A DNA stretch of 64,000 nt from Rhodoblastus acidophilus (GCF_009720655.1 NZ_WNKS01000003.1:186001-250000), one strand, 5' to 3'; positions 9,166-17,728 are shown, counted from the stretch's first letter. The notes: generated by a model from the sequence alone, not told the origin. Numbers and translations are program-made.

Positions 9166-9264
9166 CTAGAAATGGGAGTTAACCTTCGAGCCGAGCGTGT
9201 GGACGCTGGCGATCGCCGCCACCGAGAGTAAGGCGGCGATTTGCGCGTATTCGATCGCGGTCAT
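9166..9264 (-). CDS. Minimal Flp/TadE-type pilin-like peptide
   Basis: From the only ATG the product is 32 residues beginning MTAIEYAQIAALLSVAAIAS and ending SKVNSHF. This is the Flp (type IVb) pilin core with Glu5 after the processing site and a hydrophobic helix. The same frame is open upstream and reads '...LDFLQARAG' just before the Met, which resembles a prepilin leader ending in the conserved Gly. That extension has no standard start codon, only an ATA. It may be a degenerate pilin or use a rare start. No tad genes are nearby. Confidence 0.5.
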   Translation of the reverse strand: MTAIEYAQIAALLSVAAIASVHTLGSKVNSHF

Positions 9265-9341
9265 GCCTGCGCGCGCCTGGAGGAAGTCAAGCGAGCTGTG
9301 CTGAGATTCGCTTGACTTGAGATTGTCTATTCACGTCGATC

Positions 9342-9983
9342 TCACGGCGCCAGCGCGCCGCGGGTCAGCAGCAGCGCATTGGCGCGCAGGCTGGCCCAGT
9401 GTGGCAGCCAGCGCGGATCAAATCGCAGCGCGACATCGAGCCCTTCAACCGCGAAATGGGCGAGACAGACTTCAGGCAGCCCGTCGGCCGGGATCTTCGG
9501 GCGCTGGCAGCGGGCTGCGAAATCCTGTCCGTCAGGGGCGGCGTAATAAAAATCTTCACCCGCGAACGGCGACTTGTCGTCGAAGCGGCGCATCAGCAGC
9601 CCGCCGTCGCTGACCAGAACCTCGGGCGCCAGATAGGGAGCGCGCTGGTCGGCCGGCGCGGTTCGGTTCGATCCGCCTGCGTCAGGGGTCAAGGTGATGA
9701 AAATCTGGGCGGCCCCGGCCTTTTCGTTTTCGCCGGCGCCCGGAAGTCGGCGCGGCTCGGCGGCCGCCGGCGCGAAATCGGGCGCGAGCACCACCAGATC
9801 CACACGATTGGCTTCCAGCGGCCCCTCGCGCAGATAGGCCGAGGTGAAATGCAGCCGCTTCGACCCGATGGCGACTTCGACGGTTTGCGGCGGCTGCGGC
9901 GACGGCCAGAACCGCCATGCCGCGGCCCCGCCAAGCACCAGCAGGATGGGAGCGAAGCCGAGAAGGAGAAGCAGGCGGCGCAT
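9342..9983 (-). CDS. Membrane-anchored protein of unknown function
   Basis: 213 residues from MRRLLLLLGFAPILLVLGGA, a single N-terminal membrane anchor or uncleaved signal, then a periplasmic domain. An alternative ATG 24 codons upstream would run into the divergent carbonic anhydrase start and was not chosen. The mature part has 'PLEANRVDLVVLAPDF' and two cysteines ('ARCQRP', 'EVCLAH'). No known domain is recognised. It is divergent from the gamma-carbonic anhydrase gene, with a 70-bp shared promoter region. Confidence 0.6.
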   Translation of the reverse strand: MRRLLLLLGFAPILLVLGGAAAWRFWPSPQPPQTVEVAIGSKRLHFTSAYLREGPLEANRVDLVVLAPDFAPAAAEPRRLPGAGENEKAGAAQIFITLTPDAGGSNRTAPADQRAPYLAPEVLVSDGGLLMRRFDDKSPFAGEDFYYAAPDGQDFAARCQRPKIPADGLPEVCLAHFAVEGLDVALRFDPRWLPHWASLRANALLLTRGALAP

Positions 9984-10053
9984 GGGACCCGAAAGGACGA
10001 AATGGCGGAATGGCTTTGAGCCGATTATTGTGGCGTCCGCAAGGGAGAAAAGC

Positions 10054-10584
10054 ATGAGTCTCTATTCGCTCGACGGCGTGTCGCCGGAGCTGCCCGAACA
10101 CGGAAAATATTTCGTCGCGCCCGACGCCAATCTGATCGGCCGGGTGCGGCTGCGCGAGGACGCCAATGTCTGGTTCGGCGCGACGCTGCGCGGCGACAAC
10201 GAATGGATCGAGGTCGGCGCGCGCACGAATATCCAGGACGGCTCCGTCCTGCACACCGACATGGGCTGTCCTCTGACCATCGGCGCCGACGTCACCGTCG
10301 GCCATTGCGTGATCCTGCACGGCTGCACAATCGGCGAAGGCAGTCTGATCGGCATGGGCGCGACGATCATGAACAATGCGAAAATCGGCAAGTTCTGCAT
10401 CGTCGGCGCCAACGCGCTCGTCACCGAGGGCGCTGAGTTCCCCGACTATTCCTTGATCGTCGGCGCGCCGGCCAAGCTGAGGAAGACGCTCGATCCGTCG
10501 TCGGCGGAGGGGTTGCTCGGCAGCGCCCGCCACTATGTCGAAAACGCTCACCGCTATCTGTCCGGCCTCAAGCGGATCGATTGA
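10054..10584 (+). CDS. Gamma-class carbonic anhydrase family protein
   Basis: 176 residues forming a left-handed beta-helix of hexapeptide repeats. The three zinc-ligand histidines of the gamma-CA/YrdA family are visible in 'VLHTDMG' and 'VGHCVILHGC'. 'RGDNEWIEVGARTNIQDGSV' is also characteristic. Family members bind zinc and some interconvert CO2 and bicarbonate; many YrdA/CaiE relatives lack proven activity. The ATG preceded by AAGGGAGAAAAGC was chosen. Given the Calvin-cycle cluster elsewhere in the window, a role in CO2 handling is possible but not shown. Confidence 0.85.
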   Translation: MSLYSLDGVSPELPEHGKYFVAPDANLIGRVRLREDANVWFGATLRGDNEWIEVGARTNIQDGSVLHTDMGCPLTIGADVTVGHCVILHGCTIGEGSLIGMGATIMNNAKIGKFCIVGANALVTEGAEFPDYSLIVGAPAKLRKTLDPSSAEGLLGSARHYVENAHRYLSGLKRID

Positions 10585-10637
10585 GGCGAAGCAGAGGCGG
10601 GGCCGGGCCTGAGTTCGTGGTGGGAGAGCGAACGAAC

Positions 10638-11366
10638 TCAGGCCCGCGCCCAGCGCACGCCGACCACGCCGGCGATGGCGCAGCCATGGGCGCGCAAGCC
10701 CGCGCTGACGCGGCGCACGTCGTCGAAGCGCGCTTCGTCGAGACGCGCCGCGATCACCGCCGAACCCGCGCGGGCCGCGATCACCGCGGCGTCCGCGCTG
10801 TCGAGCGCCGCGGGCGCGTCATAGATCACAAGATCGAAGTCCCGCGCCCATTTCGCCGCCAGGCGCACAAACATTTTGGATGCGACGAGATCCTGGGGAT
10901 TGGACGGCGCCGCGCCGGCGGGCGCGATCGCGAGATGCGGGGCGACCTCTCGGACGATGGGCGCGTCGCCCTGTCCGCGCGTCAGCGATTCGGCCAGCCC
11001 GCCCGGCCGCGTCGGCAGGCCAAACAGGTGAGCAAGGCCGGGGCGGCGCAGATTGGCGTCGACCAGCAGCGTCTTCAGTTCCAGCTGCGCAAAGGCGAGG
11101 GCAAGATTGCCCGCCAGCACGCTCGCCCCCTGCCCGTTCCGCGCCGCGACCAGCGCGAAACTCCCGCCGCGCGCGAAACCGGCGGCCATCAGCGACGCGC
11201 GAATGGAGCGAATCGATTCGGCGGCTTCCCCCGCTGGCGCGCGCGCGACGCCGAGCAGAGGCGACAGGCGGTTGTCCTCCGCGCGAACGCGGCGGGCGTC
11301 GACAGACGCCTTCCTGATGCCGGGACGCGCTCTGGCGCGCGGCCCCAAATCGAGAACTTCGGTCAT
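10638..11366 (-). CDS. BY-kinase/CpsD-like P-loop ATPase with altered Walker A
   Basis: 242 residues related to the cytoplasmic domain of bacterial tyrosine kinases that control exopolysaccharide chain length. Walker A' (LLVDANLRRPGLAHLFGL) and Walker B (FDLVIYDAPAALDSADAAVI) are clear. The Walker A loop reads ARNGQGASVLAGNLA: the usual signature Lys before Ser/Thr is Ala. There is no C-terminal Tyr cluster and no fused Wzz membrane domain. It is divergent from the polysaccharide operon and probably modulates that machinery. Kinase activity is doubtful. Confidence 0.75.
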   Translation of the reverse strand: MTEVLDLGPRARARPGIRKASVDARRVRAEDNRLSPLLGVARAPAGEAAESIRSIRASLMAAGFARGGSFALVAARNGQGASVLAGNLALAFAQLELKTLLVDANLRRPGLAHLFGLPTRPGGLAESLTRGQGDAPIVREVAPHLAIAPAGAAPSNPQDLVASKMFVRLAAKWARDFDLVIYDAPAALDSADAAVIAARAGSAVIAARLDEARFDDVRRVSAGLRAHGCAIAGVVGVRWARA

Positions 11367-11518
11367 CTCCGGCCCCTTCGACGCAACGGCAAGATGAATT
11401 TATCGGCTCACCCTGCTCCAGAATGGAACAATTGCGACAATCCGCAACGGAAGGTTGAATTAATTTAATCTTAACAACCTGAGCATGCCCAACAACCCGA
11501 GGACGCCGGGAGCCAGCC

Positions 11519-12232
11519 GTGGAAAACATGTCCGGGACCGCCGCAAGCGCATACGATGAAGAATCGTTCGACGTGCTGGGGGACGCGGAACCCGCACGGG
11601 CCCGCCGCGAGCCTCAAGGAGAGGCGGAAGCGCTCAGCCGCGAGGCGCGCGCGGCCAAGAGAACCTTCGACATTCTCGTGGCCGGCGCGGCTCTTGTGAC
11701 GCTCGCTCCGCTGATGGCGGCGATCGCATTGGCGATCCGACTGGACAGTCCTGGCCCCCCGCTGTTCCGGCAGACGCGCGGCGGGCGGCGCGGCCGTCCC
11801 TTCCGCATGTTCAAGTTCCGCACGATGTATCGGACCGAGGACGGGGTGGAGGTCGAACAGGCCCGTCCCGGAGATCGCCGCATCACCCGCGTCGGCGCGT
11901 TCCTGCGCCGGACCAGCCTGGACGAGTTGCCGCAACTGCTCAATGTCCTGCGCGGAGACATGTCCTTGGTCGGCCCGCGTCCCCACGCTCTGAAGCACGA
12001 CCGCGACTTCGCCGCGCAGGTCGAGGATTACGCCCTTCGCCAGCAGGTCGCGGCGGGTGTGACCGGCTGGGCGCAGGTCCATGGCGCGCGCGGGCCGACG
12101 CAAACCGAGGACCAGATCCGCCGCAGGGTCGAGCTTGACCTTTGGTACGTGCGCAACTGGAGCCTGGGACTCGACATTACCATCCTGCTGCGCACGACGG
12201 CGGTGGTGATCCAGGGCCATAACGCCATTTGA
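11519..12232 (+). CDS. Undecaprenyl-phosphate sugar-phosphate transferase (initiating enzyme)
   Basis: 237 residues, GTG start after GGAGCC; an internal ATG three codons later is an alternative. One membrane helix (about 50-72) is followed by the bacterial sugar transferase domain: 'SPGPPLFRQTRGG', 'FRMFKFRTMY', 'TRVGAFLRRTSLDELPQLLN' and 'LRGDMSLVGPRP', all signatures of the WcaJ/ExoY/PglC-type phosphoglycosyl transferases. It loads the first sugar phosphate onto the lipid carrier at the inner membrane. It is the first gene of a tightly packed five-gene unit. Confidence 0.92.
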   Translation: MENMSGTAASAYDEESFDVLGDAEPARARREPQGEAEALSREARAAKRTFDILVAGAALVTLAPLMAAIALAIRLDSPGPPLFRQTRGGRRGRPFRMFKFRTMYRTEDGVEVEQARPGDRRITRVGAFLRRTSLDELPQLLNVLRGDMSLVGPRPHALKHDRDFAAQVEDYALRQQVAAGVTGWAQVHGARGPTQTEDQIRRRVELDLWYVRNWSLGLDITILLRTTAVVIQGHNAI

Positions 12233-12247
12233 AACGGGACGGGGCCG

Positions 12248-12778
12248 GTGAGCCTGAACACAGAAATCGCGGCGGGCCCGAGATCAGCGCGCAGGAACGG
12301 CGCCCCGCCCTCTCCCTTCAAGCGGCTGATGCTGGCGTTTCGCCGGATCGTGATCGCGGCTCGGCTCGGCCTGCTGCGCCGCGCCGGCATGGAGATCGGA
12401 CGCGATTGCCTGATCTCGCTGCGCGCACGGCTCGATCCGACCAACCCGCGCGGCATCCACATCGGCGACGGCGTCTTGATCGCCTTCGACGCCGTGATCT
12501 TCTCTCATGACCTTTCGCGCCATTTCCACGCGGACACCCATATCGGCGACAATTGCTTCATCGGCGCGCGCGCCATCGTCATGGCAGGGGTGCGGATCGG
12601 CGACAATTGCATTGTCGGCGCCGGAGCGGTGGTCACGCGGGACGCGCCCGCCGGCAGCGTCCTCGCCGGCAATCCCGCGCGCATCCTGCGCTCCGGCGTG
12701 ATCACGCGCAAATGGGGCATCTTGGCCGAGGCCTACGAAGAGGCGCTGGCCCGCGAAAATTTTGGGGCGGCGCCATGA
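12248..12778 (+). CDS. Hexapeptide-repeat O-acetyltransferase
   Basis: 176 residues, GTG start 15 bases after the sugar transferase. Left-handed beta-helix repeats ('IHIGDGVLIAFDAVIFSHD', 'HIGDNCFIGARAIVMAG', 'RIGDNCIVGAGAVVTRD') end with the 'AGNPARIL' motif of the LacA/WcaF acetyltransferases, and the catalytic His is likely the one in FSHD. It probably acetylates the sugar repeat unit of the exopolysaccharide using acetyl-CoA. The stop overlaps the next start (ATGA). Confidence 0.88.
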   Translation: MSLNTEIAAGPRSARRNGAPPSPFKRLMLAFRRIVIAARLGLLRRAGMEIGRDCLISLRARLDPTNPRGIHIGDGVLIAFDAVIFSHDLSRHFHADTHIGDNCFIGARAIVMAGVRIGDNCIVGAGAVVTRDAPAGSVLAGNPARILRSGVITRKWGILAEAYEEALARENFGAAP

Positions 12779-14196
12779 AGCGAATGGCTATGTTCGTGGC
12801 TCTGGCGCTCGCCGTCCTCCCGGGCGTCGTCGTCGCGTGCGACGCGCCAAAGGATCTTGGCGGACGGGTGTTCCATGTCGATCCCTCACGCGGATCGCCC
12901 GAGGGCGACGGATCGTTTCGAAAACCTTGGCGCAGCCTCGCGGAGGTCCTCGATCCCGCGCGAGGGCTGATCGCCTCCCCGCGCCTGCGCCGCCAGCCGG
13001 ACGGCGGTTTTGCCACCGAACCGGCGGAGGGCGGCCTGATCCGCGCCGGCGACGCGATCGAACTCGCCGATGGCGACTACGGCGACATCACGCTCATCGG
13101 CTACGCCAATGCAGATTTCATCACGATCGCAGCGGCGCCGGGGGCCAAGCCTGTCGCGCACGGCCTGTTCATCGCCGGCGCCTCGCACTGGCTGCTGCGC
13201 GGGCTGACCTTTACGGCCGCATCCGGCGAGAGCGGGCCCGCGGGCGCCATCGTCGAGGCCGGCTCTCCCGCGCTCGGCCCCAGCGACCACATCGCCTTCG
13301 TCCAAAACCGTTATTTCACGGCTGCGACCGTCGCCGACTGGCGCGAGGACGACTGGGTGAACAGGCCGAAAATGTATGGTCTGGTGACGCGGGCGCGCTG
13401 CGCGCTGGTGCGCGGCAATGAATTTTTTCATCTGCGCAACGCGCTCGACATCGGCGGCGACGACTCCCTTGTCGAGGACAATTTTTTCCACGATTTCGGC
13501 AATGACGCCATGGATTTCCACGCCAGCGGCGTAACGATCCGGCGCAATCAGGTCTCGGCAAGCCGGCACCCGCCCGCGGAAAAGCTGCATCCCGACGGGG
13601 CGCAAGGCTGGGCGCTCGACGGCGCCGTCCACCGCGACATCCTCATCGACGGCAACATCATCGCCAACCTCAATCCGTCTGAAGACAATTACATGCAGGG
13701 CATTTCGATCTTCACCGGCCGCTTCGAAAACGTCACCATTCAAAACAATGTCGTGGCCACCAACACCTGGCATGGAATCACGCTCTACGGCGTGAAGAAC
13801 GCCAAAGTTCTCAACAATACCGTGGTCGCGACCCGCCCAGGTCAAAAGGACAGCTGGATTCTGATCCACGATTCGACCGACCACGCCACGCGCAGTGACG
13901 CGCTGGTGCGCAACAACATCGCCACCGCCATCGTGGTCGAGAACGCCGACGTCACCCTCGACCACAATCTGACCGCGCTCCCGATCCGCGCGCAAAAGCA
14001 GGCGCGGATCGTCGAAGGCGGCGGCAACCGCGTCGCGCCGCTCGCGCCGCTGTTTCGCGCTTTGTCGCCTCAAACCGGCGTGCTCGACCTGCATCTCGTC
14101 GCGCCTGTCGCCGGCGCGGCCGATGGCGCGCCGGAAAGCGACGCCGAGGGTCGCAAGCGCAGCGCCGGCGCCGACCTTGGCGCCTATGCGCGATGA
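12775..14196 (+). CDS. Secreted right-handed beta-helix protein
   Basis: 473 residues. The N-terminus MKRMAMFVALALAVLPGVVV-AC is a signal peptide; VVAC could serve as a lipobox, which would make it a lipoprotein with Asp at +2. The body shows parallel beta-helix repeats with stacked Asn ('DSLVEDNFFHDFGNDAMDFH', 'VTIQNNVVATNTWHGITLYG', 'AKVLNNTVVAT'), as in polysaccharide lyases and epimerases. An acidic cluster around 'GNDAMDFH' and 'HPDGAQGW' could be catalytic. In this operon it may cleave or modify the exported polymer. The specific activity is unknown. Confidence 0.8.
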   Translation: MKRMAMFVALALAVLPGVVVACDAPKDLGGRVFHVDPSRGSPEGDGSFRKPWRSLAEVLDPARGLIASPRLRRQPDGGFATEPAEGGLIRAGDAIELADGDYGDITLIGYANADFITIAAAPGAKPVAHGLFIAGASHWLLRGLTFTAASGESGPAGAIVEAGSPALGPSDHIAFVQNRYFTAATVADWREDDWVNRPKMYGLVTRARCALVRGNEFFHLRNALDIGGDDSLVEDNFFHDFGNDAMDFHASGVTIRRNQVSASRHPPAEKLHPDGAQGWALDGAVHRDILIDGNIIANLNPSEDNYMQGISIFTGRFENVTIQNNVVATNTWHGITLYGVKNAKVLNNTVVATRPGQKDSWILIHDSTDHATRSDALVRNNIATAIVVENADVTLDHNLTALPIRAQKQARIVEGGGNRVAPLAPLFRALSPQTGVLDLHLVAPVAGAADGAPESDAEGRKRSAGADLGAYAR

Positions 14197-15575
14197 GAAC
14201 GCCGCGCGCTTGGCGGAACGGCGCCGCGCTCTCCGGAAGCGCGGCGCTGGAGATCGCCCTGCCCTTCACGCGGATGCTGCTGCTCAGCCGTGCGCTGTCC
14301 CTGAGCGAACTCGGCTTCGCCTCGGCTCTGGCGACGGCCTACGCCCTCTATGATCAGATCACTGACATGGCTCTGCACCGCTCGGTCTACGCGGAACGCC
14401 GGGAAGATTTCGCCGCCGCACTGGCCGGGGCCCATGGTCTGCTGGCCTTGCGCGGGGTTTTGCTGGCGGCGCTGGCGCTGGCGCTCGCGCCCTTCGCCGC
14501 AGCGCTGTTCGGCCTTTCCGGCGACGTCGGCGCGTTCGGCGCGCTTGCCGGGCCGCTGTTCATACGAGGTTTCGAGCATCTGGCGCCTAAAGTGGCGGAG
14601 CGGGACTCCAATTACGGCGCGCAATTGCGCGTCGCCATCAGCGGCGCAACGTTTTCCCTGCTCGCCCTCGCCGCGACCCTGGCGCTGGGGGGCGGTCACA
14701 ATGCCCTGACCGCCTCGCTGTACGGGCTGGCGCTGGGGCAGACGATCGCGAGCCACGCCTTCGCCGCCATCCCGTACCGGCTGTCGTTCGGCGCGGAGTT
14801 TCGCAAGGCGCTGCGGTTCGGCGCGCCGCTGATGGCGAACGGATTGGGCCTCGCCGTCGCCGCGCAGGGGGATCGGCTGCTGGTCGGCGCGCTGCTCGGC
14901 CCCGAGGCGCTTGGGCTTTACGTCGTCGCCATGCTGGCGGTGCTGGTTCCGGTCACGTTGGCGCAGCGGATGATGGGCGCGCTGGCCGGCGCCACGCTCT
15001 ACAATTCCGGCGCCGAGCGCGCCGAAACGATCCGCCGCATCGCCCGCGCTGCGCCAGCGGCCGGCGCCTTTTACGCCTGCGGTGCGCTCGCTTGCGCCAA
15101 CATTCTGGTGTCGCTGGTGTTCGGCCCGCGCTTTGTCCTGCCGCCGCTCGGTCTCGCCCTGCTTTGCGCCGCCGCCCTGCTCCGCATCGCCCGCGCCGAA
15201 CCGTTCACGTCCCTGCTGTTGCTCGACCGGCGCACCAAGGAGGCGGCGCTCGGCAATCTTTCGGCGATGGGGGCTTTGCTTGTGTCCGCCGGGTTGATGC
15301 TGGCGACTCCAAGCGTTGGATCGGCGCTGGTCGGCCGGGCGCTGGGCGAAGCGATCGCGCTGGTCGTCACCTTTTCGCTGACGCGCCGGATGCTCGGCAC
15401 GGCTGCCGCCGATTATTTGAAAGCGCTCGCCTTCGCCTGCGCACTGACGCTTGTCGCAAGCCTGCCCATGTTCGGCGGACCGACCGCGCTTGTCTGCGCG
15501 GCGCTGGCCGCCGCGGCTCTGACGCGCATCCTTTTGCGGGGCGACGGCGCCGTTCGCGCCGGAGCCGCGCCATGA
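14193..15575 (+). CDS. Polysaccharide flippase (MOP superfamily, Wzx-like)
   Basis: 460 residues with about 12-14 hydrophobic segments and almost no soluble domain. The N-terminal 'ALPFTRMLLLSRALSLSELGFASAL' and the central 'RFGAPLMANGLGLAVAAQGDRLLVGALLGPEALGLY' are typical of Wzx-type lipid-linked oligosaccharide flippases. It moves undecaprenyl-linked repeat units across the inner membrane. The start overlaps the preceding stop by four bases and its stop overlaps the polymerase start. Unusually for a wzx locus, no dedicated glycosyltransferases are adjacent. Confidence 0.85.
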   Translation: MRTPRAWRNGAALSGSAALEIALPFTRMLLLSRALSLSELGFASALATAYALYDQITDMALHRSVYAERREDFAAALAGAHGLLALRGVLLAALALALAPFAAALFGLSGDVGAFGALAGPLFIRGFEHLAPKVAERDSNYGAQLRVAISGATFSLLALAATLALGGGHNALTASLYGLALGQTIASHAFAAIPYRLSFGAEFRKALRFGAPLMANGLGLAVAAQGDRLLVGALLGPEALGLYVVAMLAVLVPVTLAQRMMGALAGATLYNSGAERAETIRRIARAAPAAGAFYACGALACANILVSLVFGPRFVLPPLGLALLCAAALLRIARAEPFTSLLLLDRRTKEAALGNLSAMGALLVSAGLMLATPSVGSALVGRALGEAIALVVTFSLTRRMLGTAAADYLKALAFACALTLVASLPMFGGPTALVCAALAAAALTRILLRGDGAVRAGAAP

Positions 15576-17065
15576 TCGCCGCCGCCGGGCGTCTCCCCCT
15601 GCTGGGGCTGCTGGCCTATGCGCTGGCGGCGGGCGGGGTCGCCGCGCTCGGCTCGCCGCTTGCAAGCGTCGCCATGCTACTCCCCCTGGGCGGACTGCTC
15701 CTGTTGCTGTTGCCCGACCAGGAGCTGGTTTCGCCGCGCCTCGTCGCCGCCGCCTTCGTCGGCATGGTCGCGGCGCACCTTTGCCTGCCCACCTATTACA
15801 TGGTCCAGACGCAGGGGCTGCCGTGGATTTCGCTGCGCCGGCTGACCTTGCTGATCCTGCTCGCGCTGGCGCTGCCGCATCTGGCCACCTCGGCTCGGTC
15901 TCGCAAGCAAATGCTTTCGGCGCTGAGCGCCGCCCCGGCGCTGCTGGCGCTGAACATCGGCTTTGACCTGATGGCCGGGCTCTCCGTGGTTTTTTCGGTC
16001 GATCCCGCCGCTTCGGCTCAGGCTTATGCCGAAGCGGCCTTCTCCTGGCGCCTGCCCTTTCTCGCTTGCCTGATTGTCGTTGCGGACGAGGCCGCCGGGG
16101 TCCGGCTGGTTCGGCTGATCGGCGTGCTGTGCCTGCCGGTCGCGGCGCTGGGGATCTCCGACTTTGTCGCCGAGCACAATTTTGCCCTGGACATCCTGCC
16201 GAAAGGGCTGCTCGCCCGCATGACGGAGAGTAATCCCGGCATCAGACTGCTGATGGAGTTCAATCCTTGGCGAAACGGGTTTTTCCGCGCGGTGTCGATC
16301 TACAACACGCCGCTTTCCCTGGGCGAATTCGCGGCCATGTGCGCGCCGCTTGGCCTCTTTCTACTGTTGCACGGAGGCGCGCGCAACGACCGGGCGCTCG
16401 GGCTTTCGGTGATCGTCGCCGCGCTGGCCTGCCTGTTCGTCAGCGGGTCGCGCGGCGGTTCGGTCGCTTTCCTGGTCGCCATGCCACTGCTCGGGCTGTG
16501 CTGGGCTGTCCGCCTCTGGCGCACGCGCGAAAGTCTCGCTGGTCCCATCGCGTCCATCGCCGTCGCCATGACCGGCGCGGCCGCGCTCGCCGTCGTTCTC
16601 ACCTGGAAACGCCTGTTCAACATCGTGTTCGGCGGCGGCGATTCCGTCGGCAGCACCGCCTCGCGCGCCGAACAGGCGGCGGCGGCCTGGCCGTTCGTTC
16701 TGGACGAGCCGGTCTTTGGTCATGGAATGGGGTTGGCCGCGACCGTGCTGGACTGGCGGTCCGCGCCCGGGGCGCCGACCAGCGTCGATTCCTACCTGAT
16801 TTCGGCTCTGATCGAGACCGGTTTTCCCGGGGCCTTTTGCTATTTCGGCGCCATCGCGCTCGCCGCGTGCGCTTGTCTTACGATATATCTGCGTGATCGC
16901 GACGCGCGGGCGGCGCTGGCGGGACCGCTGGGGTGTTCGCTGATCGCCTACGGCATCTATCGGCTGGCGCTGTCGCAGAAAGAGAATCAAACTCTGCTGT
17001 TCATCCTGCTGGCGCTGGCTTTCGTCTGCATCCGCGAGGCGAAGAGCCGCCGGCTCGCCCGATAG
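15572..17065 (+). CDS. O-antigen ligase/polymerase family membrane protein (Wzy/RfaL-type)
   Basis: 497 residues, about 11-12 membrane helices. A long periplasmic loop (about residues 345-410) ends in 'VFGHGMGLAAT...SVDSYLISALIETGFPG', the conserved G-x-G...D...E arrangement of the Wzy_C (PF04932) family. 'FVSGSRGG' is another family mark. It polymerises repeat units or ligates the polymer to an acceptor in the periplasm. It is the last gene of the overlapping cassette. Confidence 0.85.
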   Translation: MIAAAGRLPLLGLLAYALAAGGVAALGSPLASVAMLLPLGGLLLLLLPDQELVSPRLVAAAFVGMVAAHLCLPTYYMVQTQGLPWISLRRLTLLILLALALPHLATSARSRKQMLSALSAAPALLALNIGFDLMAGLSVVFSVDPAASAQAYAEAAFSWRLPFLACLIVVADEAAGVRLVRLIGVLCLPVAALGISDFVAEHNFALDILPKGLLARMTESNPGIRLLMEFNPWRNGFFRAVSIYNTPLSLGEFAAMCAPLGLFLLLHGGARNDRALGLSVIVAALACLFVSGSRGGSVAFLVAMPLLGLCWAVRLWRTRESLAGPIASIAVAMTGAAALAVVLTWKRLFNIVFGGGDSVGSTASRAEQAAAAWPFVLDEPVFGHGMGLAATVLDWRSAPGAPTSVDSYLISALIETGFPGAFCYFGAIALAACACLTIYLRDRDARAALAGPLGCSLIAYGIYRLALSQKENQTLLFILLALAFVCIREAKSRRLAR

Positions 17066-17066
17066 G

Positions 17067-17074
17067 GATATATC
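17067..17074. promoter_or_regulatory. Palindrome GATATATC, candidate PadR operator
   Basis: A perfect 8-bp palindrome just upstream of the PadR-type regulator. A second, imperfect palindrome GTTATATCTAAC lies 31 bases downstream (17106-17117), next to the ribosome-binding site. Paired AT-rich palindromes at this place fit autorepression, which is common for PadR proteins. This is inferred from position only. Confidence 0.4.
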
Positions 17075-17131
17075 TTGTGCGATTGCATCGAAAGAGCTAT
17101 CCAAAGTTATATCTAACCAGGAGCGCGGGCT

Positions 17132-17728
17132 TTGGAACAGAATTGCGCATCGGGCGGCCCAGGCTGCGGGGGCAAAGGGCGCGGCTTCGGCTGGAGGGGT
17201 GGACGCGGCCCCGGTCGAGGCGGCGGCGGCGGCGGCGAATTCCGGATCGGACGCATGCTCGCTCAAGGCGATCTGAAGCTGATCGCACTGGCGCTGATCG
17301 AACAGCAACCGCGCCACGGCTACGACATCATCAAGGCGCTCGAAGAGAGAACCGCCGGTCTCTACGCACCGAGCCCCGGCGTGGTTTATCCGACCCTCAC
17401 CTATCTCGAGGAGGTCGGCCATGTGACCTCGCAAGCTGAGGGCGTGAAGAGACTTTACACGATTACGCCGGAAGGCGGCGTCTTCCTCGATGAAAACCGC
17501 GCCTTCGCCGAGGCCGTTCTGGACCGCCTCTCCGCCCTGGGGGCGCGCGCGGCAATGATGGAAGCGCAGCGGAGCGAAGCCCCCTTCCCTGGCCTGCCGC
17601 CCCTGGTCGAAGCGGCGCTGGTCAATCTGCGCGCCGTCGCCGCGAAAAAGTTGGAGGGCGACGCCGACGCCGAGGCCGAAGTGGTCGCGCTTCTCGCGCG
17701 CGCCGCCGGCGACATCCGAAAGGCTTGA
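17132..17728 (+). CDS. PadR-family transcriptional regulator
   Basis: 198 residues, TTG start preceded by CAGGAGCG. Residues 8-36 are a Gly/Arg-rich tail (GRGFGWRGGRGPGRGGGGGG), followed by the PadR winged helix: 'LKLIALALIEQQPRHGYDII', 'LYAPSPGVVYPTLTYLEEVG' and 'VKRLYTITPEGG'. A C-terminal helical segment serves dimerisation. PadR proteins usually repress neighbouring transport or stress genes on sensing small hydrophobic ligands. The target is not evident. The preceding gene is the polysaccharide polymerase, 66 bases upstream. Confidence 0.9.
   Translation: MEQNCASGGPGCGGKGRGFGWRGGRGPGRGGGGGGEFRIGRMLAQGDLKLIALALIEQQPRHGYDIIKALEERTAGLYAPSPGVVYPTLTYLEEVGHVTSQAEGVKRLYTITPEGGVFLDENRAFAEAVLDRLSALGARAAMMEAQRSEAPFPGLPPLVEAALVNLRAVAAKKLEGDADAEAEVVALLARAAGDIRKA

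Noticed and set aside
7847-9169. A 440-codon plus-strand frame over the S49 protease
   Set aside because: Most of it is antisense to the protease, and its first 70 codons resemble nothing recognisable.
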